Shown piece after piece: positions 41,343 through 48,536 of a stretch of 48,536 bases of DNA. The position numbers and the translations under genes are program-made. Origin of the DNA: Chloroflexota bacterium (GTDB lineage: Bacteria > Chloroflexota > Anaerolineae > Aggregatilineales > Phototrophicaceae); assembly GCA_011523705.1 (NCBI GenBank), contig WTGC01000019.1, positions 1 to 48,536 on the forward strand, in the 5' to 3' direction. Under the pieces are notes generated by a model, which was not told the DNA's origin, did no database searches, and saw only the letters and a list, made by a program, of their open reading frames with translations. Within the stretch, counting starts at the first letter, position 1. Every line of letters begins with the position of its first letter.

Positions 41343-42485
41343 TCAGCCAACGACAATCAACTCCTGCCAGCCGTTGGTGAGCTTTTCGCCACCGCCGGGT
41401 CGGGCAACCACGACATCCTCCACCCGCGAGGAATAGCTGTTGATCTGCATAATGCTCGGCTCAATGGTGAAGAGCATGCCTTCTTCAAGTGCTGTCTCAT
41501 CGCCTTTGGTCAGGAAGGGCGGCTCATGCACATCCATGCCGATGCCGTGCCCGAGGCGGTGGCGGAATGCCTCGCCGTAACCCGCGTCCTCAATCACCTG
41601 GCGCGCCGCCTGGTCCGCGTCGGTGGTGGTGGCTTCGCCCGCTTTCAACGCCGCCACGCCCGCCGCTTGCGACGCCATCATCACATCGTAGACCCGCTGC
41701 GCCTCCTCATCCGGCTCGCCGAAGAAGACCGTGCGCCCGAAGTCATAGCACCAGCCCTCATAGATGCCGCCGAAATCGAAAAGGATCGAAACCGGCGGAT
41801 TCAGCGCCCGATGCCAACTCTCCATGCGCGCGCCAAAGAGCAGCGGATGATCCGGCCCCGAATTGTAAAGCGATGTCGTGAAAGATTGGCCCAGCGAGCC
41901 GTGTTTGCGCAGCTGATAATTGACTTCTTCAACGATTTCCAGTTCGGTCATGCCGTGGCGCAGCGCCTTCAGCGTATCGGCGAACGCGGCTTCGGTGATG
42001 CGCCCCGCTTCTCTCATCAGGTCGATGTCCGCTTCCGTCTTGATGACGCGCATCGGACGCAGGAGCGCCGTGCCTGAGAGAAAGGTCGCCCCGGGCAGCA
42101 GCGGCTGCAAATGAGATACCGTCTCGCCAGTGGCGAAATCGCTAATCGCCACGCGCGGATTTTCAGGCAAGTTGAATCCATTGAGGATGCTCTGGACCAT
42201 CTCGGTCGGTTCATCCCAATCGCCCAGGACGCGGATGTCGATGCCTTCGAGCCGGCTCAAGCCGCCGAACTCGGCCGTCATTCGCGGGAGCGGCAGTACA
42301 GGCTCGTGATGGGGCGTGATCCAGGCGCCCTCGAGCCAGTCGCCCGGATGAATCGTATTGCCGTAATTGGGAAAGTCGCGCGGGACGCCGGTTAGGTATT
42401 GCAGGTCGGATGAAATGGGGAAAAAGGCGAGATCGGCCTGCTCGGCGAGGATACTCTGAAATTGCTGCAAGCGGTCACTGGACAT
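41343..42485 (-). CDS. M24-family metallopeptidase (Xaa-Pro aminopeptidase-like)
   Basis: 380 residues. The N-terminal creatinase-like domain (1-155) precedes a pita-bread catalytic domain with the five metal ligands readable: D in LFDFGG, D in YDFGRTVFF, H in GHGIGMDVHE, E in FTIEPSI and E in RVEDVVV. It removes an N-terminal residue before proline, or is a creatinase-type homologue. Creatinases share this fold, which is of note given the possible N-methylhydantoin pathway in this window, but the genes are 26 kb apart. GGGAG lies before ATG 42485. A TATAAT (42521-42526, minus strand) lies upstream. Confidence 0.93.
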   Translation of the reverse strand: MSSDRLQQFQSILAEQADLAFFPISSDLQYLTGVPRDFPNYGNTIHPGDWLEGAWITPHHEPVLPLPRMTAEFGGLSRLEGIDIRVLGDWDEPTEMVQSILNGFNLPENPRVAISDFATGETVSHLQPLLPGATFLSGTALLRPMRVIKTEADIDLMREAGRITEAAFADTLKALRHGMTELEIVEEVNYQLRKHGSLGQSFTTSLYNSGPDHPLLFGARMESWHRALNPPVSILFDFGGIYEGWCYDFGRTVFFGEPDEEAQRVYDVMMASQAAGVAALKAGEATTTDADQAARQVIEDAGYGEAFRHRLGHGIGMDVHEPPFLTKGDETALEEGMLFTIEPSIMQINSYSSRVEDVVVARPGGGEKLTNGWQELIVVG

Positions 42486-42520
42486 GAGGCGCTCCCTTAT
42501 GAATTCGATAGGAAGCTCGG

Positions 42521-42526
42521 ATTATA
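42521..42526 (-). promoter_or_regulatory. Possible -10 box of the M24 peptidase gene
   Basis: TATAAT on the minus strand, 35 bases before the start codon. No good -35 match is found at 16-18 bases (best GATAAA at 15), so it would be a weak or regulated promoter. Confidence 0.4.
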
Positions 42527-42652
42527 GCGCGTTTGACGGGGTTTATCGCGCGGGAGCGGTCGATTGCCCTACGCTTTCTTTAGTCCGCCCAAGCTTAAAT
42601 GGCGAAGGAGTATACTCATGACGATTGATAAACATCTCTTTGAGGAATTGTC

Positions 42653-44257
42653 ATGCGAAACTTACTGATCTTCGGCGTACTGCTTTTGAGCTTCTCGGGT
42701 GTTAACCTGGCTCAGGATGTCGGCTTGCCATCTTGCAACGCGGCGCAGCTCGCCCGTACCGACTCGTATATGGCCGCTCACTTCGATCTGATGGGCCACG
42801 TGATGACGCCGGAAATGGTGGGAGCGCTCTCGCCATCGGCCCTCGAAGACCTCGGCGACTTAATCCACGACGAAAGCTCCAGCAAAATGCTCAGCGAATA
42901 TGGCGATGTGCTAATCGCCTGGCGCGAATCATTCTGGGAGTCGCATCCCATCTGCGACGAAGTCTTCGATATCGGCATCGCCATGGATGAGTCGGCTTCC
43001 GATATGGCCGCCTTCCTGGCTTACCAGTTGGCCGGCGTCGCCATCGAAGACAATCCCTACGTTGAGGGCATGAGAAACGGGATCGGTCTGCTCAGCATTC
43101 TACTTGGCGAATTGCCGGATCAGGCGCCCGCAGAGAGTGACGCGCCGGCAGCCGACCTGCCGGCTTGCAGTGAAGACGACCTTGGCCTCCTGTCTGAGGA
43201 ACTTGCCGTCTACCGCGCTTTGCTCGAAGTGCCGCCTCGCACTTACAGCCTCGTCGGCTTGGCGAAATATGGCGCGGCGCAGCTCACCTGGCGCGACAAG
43301 CTCTGGAGCCGCCTGCCTCCCTGCGACCTGTCGCTGCAAGTCGGCTTGCTCATGAGCCACATCACCAGTGATCTCGCGATTGAACTCGCCTTGGAAATCG
43401 GCGAAGTCGCGAGCGAGGGAGCGCCATTCTCCGAACGGATCGCGGCGGACCAGGCGCGCCTCGAAGAGATATCCGCGCCTATTGATGCCGTAGGAAGATT
43501 GCAATCGCAGACCGTATCGCTGCCCGAATGCGGCGACGATGAGATGCTAAAGTTTGCCGCAGCGAATCAGGATTTTCCTGGTCTTGTCGCCGCGCTCAAG
43601 ACGGCGGAAACCGTGCCCGATATACTGGCGGCGACCGATTTGCACCTGGACTGGCGGGAAATGCTCGAAGCCAATCTGCCGGACTGCATCGAAACGATGA
43701 TCACAGCCGGCTTGATGCTTCGGGTCACCGGCAATTACGTCGCCTCGCTCGCGCTGGATATCGCCGGCATTATGCCAGAGCCGGACGCCGAAATGCCGAT
43801 CAAGCCGCATCTGTTTGGGATAGTCACCATTGGCGTCATCGCCGACGACATCAGCGAAACCATCGCCGCGAGCGGGAAGCAGCCAGATGAATTGCTAGAT
43901 GCTGCGCCTGGCAGCAACCTGCCTGACTGTGAGGACGGCGACATGGGCTTGAGCTTTTACAATCTCTTTGTGGAATACAGCGATCTGGTGGATACCGCCG
44001 AAAGCCTTGAGACCGTCGGCGATGTCATGGCTTATCGACAGGGGCAGATCGACTGGGCTGAAAACCACATTGAGCTATTGCCCGGCTGCAAGCAGGCGGT
44101 GGAGGCCGGCTACATGATGTATACGATTTTGGCCGACTTCACCGCCGCTTACGCCCTGCTGATTGCCGGCGCCGAGCTGGAAAACATCCCTTACGCCGAG
44201 ACGATCTGGATCTATCGCGATCGGCTGGATGCCTGGCTGCAAGAGGAACTGCAGTAA
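42653..44257 (+). CDS. Secreted four-repeat two-cysteine protein A
   Basis: 534 residues. Signal peptide 1-20 (MRNLLIFGVLLLSFSGVNLA), then four units starting near residues 25, 169, 290 and 423. Each unit begins LPxC and has, after about 50 residues, WR/WA followed by a second cysteine (pairs 28/101, 172/224, 293/345, 426/479), then an alanine-rich helix ending in an AG...NPY-like turn. The protein has exactly eight cysteines and all lie in these positions. Units are probably helical and each closed by one disulfide. I recognise no known family and no catalytic motif. GAGG lies eight bases before the ATG. Strongly acidic overall. First of three tandem paralogues. Confidence 0.82.
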   Translation: MRNLLIFGVLLLSFSGVNLAQDVGLPSCNAAQLARTDSYMAAHFDLMGHVMTPEMVGALSPSALEDLGDLIHDESSSKMLSEYGDVLIAWRESFWESHPICDEVFDIGIAMDESASDMAAFLAYQLAGVAIEDNPYVEGMRNGIGLLSILLGELPDQAPAESDAPAADLPACSEDDLGLLSEELAVYRALLEVPPRTYSLVGLAKYGAAQLTWRDKLWSRLPPCDLSLQVGLLMSHITSDLAIELALEIGEVASEGAPFSERIAADQARLEEISAPIDAVGRLQSQTVSLPECGDDEMLKFAAANQDFPGLVAALKTAETVPDILAATDLHLDWREMLEANLPDCIETMITAGLMLRVTGNYVASLALDIAGIMPEPDAEMPIKPHLFGIVTIGVIADDISETIAASGKQPDELLDAAPGSNLPDCEDGDMGLSFYNLFVEYSDLVDTAESLETVGDVMAYRQGQIDWAENHIELLPGCKQAVEAGYMMYTILADFTAAYALLIAGAELENIPYAETIWIYRDRLDAWLQEELQ

Positions 44258-44430
44258 TATGCGCGGGAAGGTTCCCAGCTGACAATTTGGGCAAATAGAA
44301 TTCAGCGTGTCTCCTGGCGTCGTTCATAAGTGTCGTAGCATTGTCCGACGCTGACTAGCGGACGCTCTATGCCTACACTAGACTTGTGAAATTAAGGCCA
44401 GCCAGGCGAGCGTAGTGTAGGAGCAATCGA

Positions 44431-46023
44431 ATGCGTAAGCTTCTAGTCCTATTTGCAGTGCTGTTATGCGCGCTCAACTTCTCGCGCGCTCAAGACGCGG
44501 GCTTGCCCTTTTGCACGCCCGAGCAGTGGGACACGATGGAGAAGATTCGTCCCCGCTTCGACGAAATAGACGCGTTGTTTGAAAGCGTCGAAACGGAAGA
44601 AGACTTTCTCGGCTACTTCGCAGCCGCTTTATCCTTGCGCAACGACCTTTGGAGCGACCCGCCCCTTTGCGAGCCCTATATCGAGATTGCTACCTTGGTC
44701 GGCCAGATTTTGGACGACAATGTCATACTCAATCCGATGTACTGGTTCTATACCGGAGACAGCGATACCGACCGCATGCTGGGCGGCGACGAATGGAGCG
44801 CGGGCGACTACGCGTATCTGTTTGGTCTCGGCGCCAAGTCCATCGCTTCGGCTTTGGGCTTGGGACCCTGGCATGCAAGCGAAGACGACAGCGCGATTCC
44901 CACAGCCTGCACCTATGCGCAGAAGCAGCGCGTCATCCGCGCGAAGCGACAAGCCTATGTCAATGTACTGCGAGGGGGATTTGCCGTAGATACAGTAGAA
45001 GACTTGCTGCGTTTTGACGAGGAGCAGCTGGCCTTTCGTGAGACCGCCCTGACGGACTTGCCGCTCTGCGCCGAGGCCTACGACGCCGCAAAGCAAGTGA
45101 CGCACATTAGCGCTGACTTTGTCGCGGCGCACGCGCTGGCTTTCAGTGGTGTGGCGCCAGCCTCCAACCCGTCGCTCCAGCAAATCCTGAACGGTATTGA
45201 GCAGCTTCCGGCTTGGATCATCCCCCGGGAATACCGCGACCCGGCCCGTGTTCGCCGCCTCTTTGTCAACAACCTGCCCGCATGTACCGAGGCGCAACTC
45301 GCGAAAGCCGCTGGGATATCGCATCCGCTGATTGGTCCCGTTGGCGAGTTCGATGAAGGCGTCATCGCCGAAATGACGCGACAACAATTGCTCGCTTATG
45401 CCACTATCGACATCGCTTGGCGCGCTGAAACGTTGTCGCGTTTTCCGCAATGCGCCGAAGCCTTCGAGATTGCCCTGCTCATGAGCCAGACCGGCACGGA
45501 CATCGTGGCTGCGGGGGCGATAGCCGTCTCAGGCGCGCCGCGCGCCGAGAATCTATATCACGATCAGGTGCTGGGCGCTGTCGAAGCGTTGAGTCTGCGC
45601 CTGGCGCAACTGCCTGAGGCAAGCGCCGAAGAAAGCGCTGTGGACGCAAACACGAATTCGCTGACCTCATGTACGATTCCACAGTTGCGTGTCATAGGTA
45701 ATATGGTGGTCGGGCCCTTCGGCGAGGTCGCGAAAACCGCGCTCAATATGGGTGAGACGAGCGGGGCGAGCCGTTACGCGGAGGCGCAATTCGCCTGGCG
45801 GGCGAATAACTTGCCTTACTTGCCGGCTTGCAGCGGCGCCATTGACCTGGCCTTTCTGTTCAACAGCCAAACAGACGATACCGCCGCCGCCTACGCCCTC
45901 GGTGTGTTCGCGGGCGTCATCACCGAAGCGAACCCCTACATTGAAGAGATCGGCGCCTTTGGCGACCGGTTTGACCGCCTGCTGGCCGACCTCATTGACC
46001 TTGCGCCGGAACTGAAGCTTTGA
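44431..46023 (+). CDS. Secreted four-repeat two-cysteine protein B
   Basis: 530 residues with signal peptide 1-20 (MRKLLVLFAVLLCALNFSRA) and the same four-unit build as protein A. Cysteine pairs 28/80, 160/213, 285/341 and 414/467; the only other cysteine is in the signal peptide. Unit 1 is the most diverged: its helix after the second cysteine is replaced by a tyrosine/tryptophan-rich stretch (NPMYWFYTGDSDTDR). Unit 2 starts IPTAC instead of LPxC. TAGGAG lies six bases before the ATG. 173 bases separate it from protein A; protein C follows closely. Function unknown. Confidence 0.82.
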   Translation: MRKLLVLFAVLLCALNFSRAQDAGLPFCTPEQWDTMEKIRPRFDEIDALFESVETEEDFLGYFAAALSLRNDLWSDPPLCEPYIEIATLVGQILDDNVILNPMYWFYTGDSDTDRMLGGDEWSAGDYAYLFGLGAKSIASALGLGPWHASEDDSAIPTACTYAQKQRVIRAKRQAYVNVLRGGFAVDTVEDLLRFDEEQLAFRETALTDLPLCAEAYDAAKQVTHISADFVAAHALAFSGVAPASNPSLQQILNGIEQLPAWIIPREYRDPARVRRLFVNNLPACTEAQLAKAAGISHPLIGPVGEFDEGVIAEMTRQQLLAYATIDIAWRAETLSRFPQCAEAFEIALLMSQTGTDIVAAGAIAVSGAPRAENLYHDQVLGAVEALSLRLAQLPEASAEESAVDANTNSLTSCTIPQLRVIGNMVVGPFGEVAKTALNMGETSGASRYAEAQFAWRANNLPYLPACSGAIDLAFLFNSQTDDTAAAYALGVFAGVITEANPYIEEIGAFGDRFDRLLADLIDLAPELKL

Positions 46024-46092
46024 TGCGAAAGCGGCCAGCCTTGCCTGGGGCGCCAAATCGATATGTTCGACGACCAGAAAAAAGGAAGCATC

Positions 46093-47667
46093 ATGCGCAT
46101 TCTCATTGTATTTTGTCTCGCCGCTCTATTGTGCATCCCTCCCTTGGCGAAGGCGCAAAGTGGATTCCCGCTTTGCTCTGAAACGGAGCTCGCCTATGTT
46201 GTGGCATTGCAAAGTGACTATGACGCGCTCGTCGACAGTTTAAGCGCTGGCGAAATCTCGCTGGATGCCGCGCTCACATACAGCGCTGCCCAAATCCAAT
46301 GGCGCGAGGGCCTTTGGTCAGGTCTGCCACCCTGCGCCGAAGCCATTGATGTCGCCGTACTTATGAGCCATATCTCAAACGATTTTGGAGCCTTGGCGGC
46401 ATTGAACTATGCCGGCGTCTTGCTGAGCATGAATCGTTACAAGGACAGGCTCCATTTTGACGGCAATCTGCGTGAGCGGCTGAATGCCTTGTTGGCGGAG
46501 ATCGAAGCTCTAATTGAACTCGAAACGCGGCCAAACGAACCGGCGCCGGGCGAGCGTCAATTGGCGTCTTGCGCCGGGGAAGAAATCCAGGCTCTTCACG
46601 ATGCATTGCGGAAGAATGAGGACTTGATTGTTTCCGCCATGGAAATCCGGTCGAGCGGTGCTCTGCTGGACTATATCGCCGACAAGCTCGCCTGGCGCGA
46701 TCAGGTCTGGGGCGCATTGCCACCTTGTTCAGAGGCAGTCGAAATCGGTAAGCTGATGACTCAGGTCGCGAACGATTTCGCGAACGCGCTGGCCTACCGA
46801 TATGCCGATGTGCCCAAGGACAAGAATCCATTTGACGGTACCTTGCAGAATGAACTCGTTCTATTGGGTGATTGGCTGGGCACGATGCTGGAGAAAGCGG
46901 GCGTTGAAGTTGATATCGCGGATGTTGAGGCGCGGCCGCTGGATCTGCAGCGCTGCTCGAAGAGCGCCGTCGCGGAAATGTTCGTTCGTCTATACGCTTT
47001 TGATGACCTGATAGAATTGGCTTTCGAAATTGAGACGTTCGGCGACTATTTCGATTTCATAGCTGCGCATATTGAGTGGCGCAATCAGCTGTTTTCGCAG
47101 ATGCCGCTTTGCGCCGAGTCCGTCGCCGGCAGTATGCTGGTCGCCAACCTAGCGAGTGATTTCTCCGCCTTGTTCGCTCTCAGCTTCGCCGGGTTTGATT
47201 CTGAAGAAAACCCCTATTGGGATGCGGTGGAATCCAGCATGCCCTTAGTCCACGAAACCTTGGTGACATTCCCCACGTATGCCGAAGATGCGGTGGAGAA
47301 ACCGGGCAGCGTAGACCGCTTGCCCTCATGTACAGCCGCGGAGCGGGATGAGATGGCCGCCACGGTAGAAGACAACAGGCACGCTTTCGCGCATCAAGCC
47401 AATAGCGAAATCGCGACCAAGGAGGATCTTCTGTCATTTAGCGACCTACAAAGGCGTTGGCGCGATCTCGCCCTGTCGCAACTGCCGCCTTGCCAGGAGG
47501 CAATACAGGCGGGCCTGCTGCTGATTCAACTCACCGGTGATACCGTCCCGATGGTCGCCTTGAAGCTATTCGCGGGCCTGCCCGTGGCGCGAAACCCCTA
47601 TTGGGACGAAATTCGCCTCGCCAGGGAAGGGATTGCGGCGATCATCAAGGGTTCCGCAGGCGAGTGA
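46093..47667 (+). CDS. Secreted four-repeat two-cysteine protein C
   Basis: 524 residues from ATG 46093 (AAAGGAAG upstream; an in-frame ATG at 46063 would spoil the signal peptide). Signal peptide 1-21 (MRILIVFCLAALLCIPPLAKA). Cysteine pairs 28/81, 160/212, 288/340 and 413/467. It holds the best-kept units, for example WREGLWSGLPPCAEAIDV and WRDQVWGALPPCSEAVEIG. The first cysteine is residue 28 and the third unit pair spacing is 52, as in the paralogues. It begins 69 bases after protein B and is likely co-transcribed with it. Function unknown. Confidence 0.82.
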   Translation: MRILIVFCLAALLCIPPLAKAQSGFPLCSETELAYVVALQSDYDALVDSLSAGEISLDAALTYSAAQIQWREGLWSGLPPCAEAIDVAVLMSHISNDFGALAALNYAGVLLSMNRYKDRLHFDGNLRERLNALLAEIEALIELETRPNEPAPGERQLASCAGEEIQALHDALRKNEDLIVSAMEIRSSGALLDYIADKLAWRDQVWGALPPCSEAVEIGKLMTQVANDFANALAYRYADVPKDKNPFDGTLQNELVLLGDWLGTMLEKAGVEVDIADVEARPLDLQRCSKSAVAEMFVRLYAFDDLIELAFEIETFGDYFDFIAAHIEWRNQLFSQMPLCAESVAGSMLVANLASDFSALFALSFAGFDSEENPYWDAVESSMPLVHETLVTFPTYAEDAVEKPGSVDRLPSCTAAERDEMAATVEDNRHAFAHQANSEIATKEDLLSFSDLQRRWRDLALSQLPPCQEAIQAGLLLIQLTGDTVPMVALKLFAGLPVARNPYWDEIRLAREGIAAIIKGSAGE

Positions 47668-47714
47668 TTGCAAGCCATTGATAGCAAAACCTAGAGGGAA
47701 ACGAAGCGACTGCC

Positions 47715-48425
47715 ATGTATCGCGCCATCCTCTTCGACCTTGACGACACGCTCTTCAGCTTGCGCGGCTGTGAAGCGCAGGCGCTGCGGCGGACGCTTGA
47801 GTATGCCCGGCTGCTGAGCGCCATGCCGGCGAGCTACATCGAGTCTTACGCGACTATCAGCTCGGGCTATTGGGCCGCTCGTGCGACTGACGGCACGGAG
47901 ACATACACCCGCGAAGATGTGGTCGAGTTGAGTTGGCGCGATTTCTTGTCTGCGCACGACTTGGACGCGAGCCGGTCAGCCGAATTGGCGCAGCGTTACT
48001 GGACCGAGTTCTGCCGCTCCCATGCGCTCAATCCTGGCGCGGAAGCAGTATTGCAGCGGCTGTCGTCAAGGTATCGGCTGGGCATGATCACGAACGGCTA
48101 CAGCGATTCACAGCGCGGGCGGCTGGAAGCGGCGGGCTTGTTAGACCTTTTCGATCCGCTTCTGATCTCGGAAGAAGTCGGCGTGGCGAAACCCGATCTT
48201 CGCATCTTTCAGTTGGCGCTGAAGAAACTGGATCTGGATCCGGAAGAGGTCTTGTACGTTGGCGATTCGATCAGCCACGACCGCGAAGGCTGCCTGCGAG
48301 CGGGAATAGAGTTTTGTCACTATTGCCCGGACCACTTGGCAGTCGCCGAGTTGCCCGATGTGCGATACCGAATCGCTGATTTGTCCGATCTGATTTCGCT
48401 GCTGTTTCCTGACCTCACTCCGTGA
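47715..48425 (+). CDS. HAD-superfamily hydrolase (YjjG/phosphoglycolate phosphatase-like)
   Basis: 236 residues. HAD motifs: FDLDDTLF (nucleophile D8, acid/base D10), MITNGYSD (motif II), K in VAKPDLRIF (motif III) and YVGDSISHD (motif IV). The helical C1 cap between about residues 18 and 90 fits pyrimidine 5'-nucleotidases and small-molecule phosphatases. Substrate unknown. Its 3' end overlaps the convergent glmS end by eleven bases. Confidence 0.92.
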   Translation: MYRAILFDLDDTLFSLRGCEAQALRRTLEYARLLSAMPASYIESYATISSGYWAARATDGTETYTREDVVELSWRDFLSAHDLDASRSAELAQRYWTEFCRSHALNPGAEAVLQRLSSRYRLGMITNGYSDSQRGRLEAAGLLDLFDPLLISEEVGVAKPDLRIFQLALKKLDLDPEEVLYVGDSISHDREGCLRAGIEFCHYCPDHLAVAELPDVRYRIADLSDLISLLFPDLTP

Positions 48426-48536
48426 TCGTCACCTTGGACAAGCCCCGCGGTTTGTCCACCTCGTAGCCGCGAGCGAGCGCTTGCTGCATGGCGAAGATCT
48501 GACCGGGCATCACCGCCAGGATCGGGCTGAGCCATT
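48415..48536 (-). CDS. glmS: Glucosamine-fructose-6-phosphate aminotransferase GlmS, C-terminal end only
   Basis: The window ends inside this gene; 40 residues are visible, with stop at 48415-48417. The sequence ends ARGYEVDKPRGLSKVTITE, the standard GlmS C-terminus (the D-x-D-x-PR-x-L-x-K-x-V-T-x-E pattern), which forms part of the sugar isomerase active site. GlmS makes glucosamine-6-phosphate from fructose-6-phosphate and glutamine, the entry to peptidoglycan amino sugars. Confidence 0.85.
   Translation of the reverse strand, partial: WLSPILAVMPGQIFAMQQALARGYEVDKPRGLSKVTITE

Overview
The window reads as a piece of a high-G+C bacterial chromosome, most likely from the Chloroflexota (Anaerolineae/Caldilineae-like). 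This is inferred from gene content: a MoeA fused to a periplasmic-binding-like domain, a split NAD-linked formate dehydrogenase, ATP-dependent hydantoinase genes, many Gfo/Idh/MocA and SDR enzymes, a Tat-exported sugar-binding protein and intergenic palindromes of the GTAGGGGCGACC type. There is no rRNA, tRNA or ribosomal protein gene, so the phylum is not proven. I see no IS element, prophage or CRISPR array.

Layout. 1-251 is the 3' end of a cupin gene. 264-3359 holds two paralogous polytopic membrane proteins with conserved acidic/histidine motifs. 3463-4248 is a secreted protein with a duplicated domain, followed by an M20 peptidase (minus strand), a DEAD-box helicase and a GH4 glycosidase-like enzyme (plus strand). 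A divergent promoter region (9694-9871, with near-consensus promoters both ways) separates a Gfo/Idh/MocA oxidoreductase from a hyuA / unknown gene / hyuB / sarcosine-oxidase-like cluster (9872-15528). An SDR and a repeat-rich spacer follow.

16641-27293 (minus strand) is one long co-directional block for formate oxidation and molybdenum cofactor supply: fdhA, two HEPN/MNT toxin-antitoxin-like pairs, mobA, a NuoE-NuoF fusion, a ferredoxin subunit, fdhD, moeA and moeA-PBP. A strong sigma70-type promoter lies just upstream of fdhA. The hydantoinase/sarcosine oxidase cluster could release formaldehyde, whose oxidation product formate would feed this dehydrogenase; that link is inference.

27439-31123 holds a zinc alcohol dehydrogenase and three gapless tandem SDR paralogues separated by palindromic repeats. 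31138-31998 is a small cassette: an unknown protein plus an HNH endonuclease gene interrupted by an in-frame UGA at codon 7. 32082-33880 is a two-gene sugar operon (TIM-barrel epimerase and oxidoreductase). 34246-34461 encodes a small coiled-coil/membrane protein. 34564-37797 is an ABC sugar importer without its ATPase, divergent from a hybrid histidine kinase (37972-40128). A NamZ-like muramidase and an M24 peptidase follow.

42653-47667 holds the most unusual element: three tandem secreted proteins built from twelve copies of a roughly 120-residue two-cysteine unit that I do not recognise. A HAD hydrolase and the 3' end of glmS close the window.
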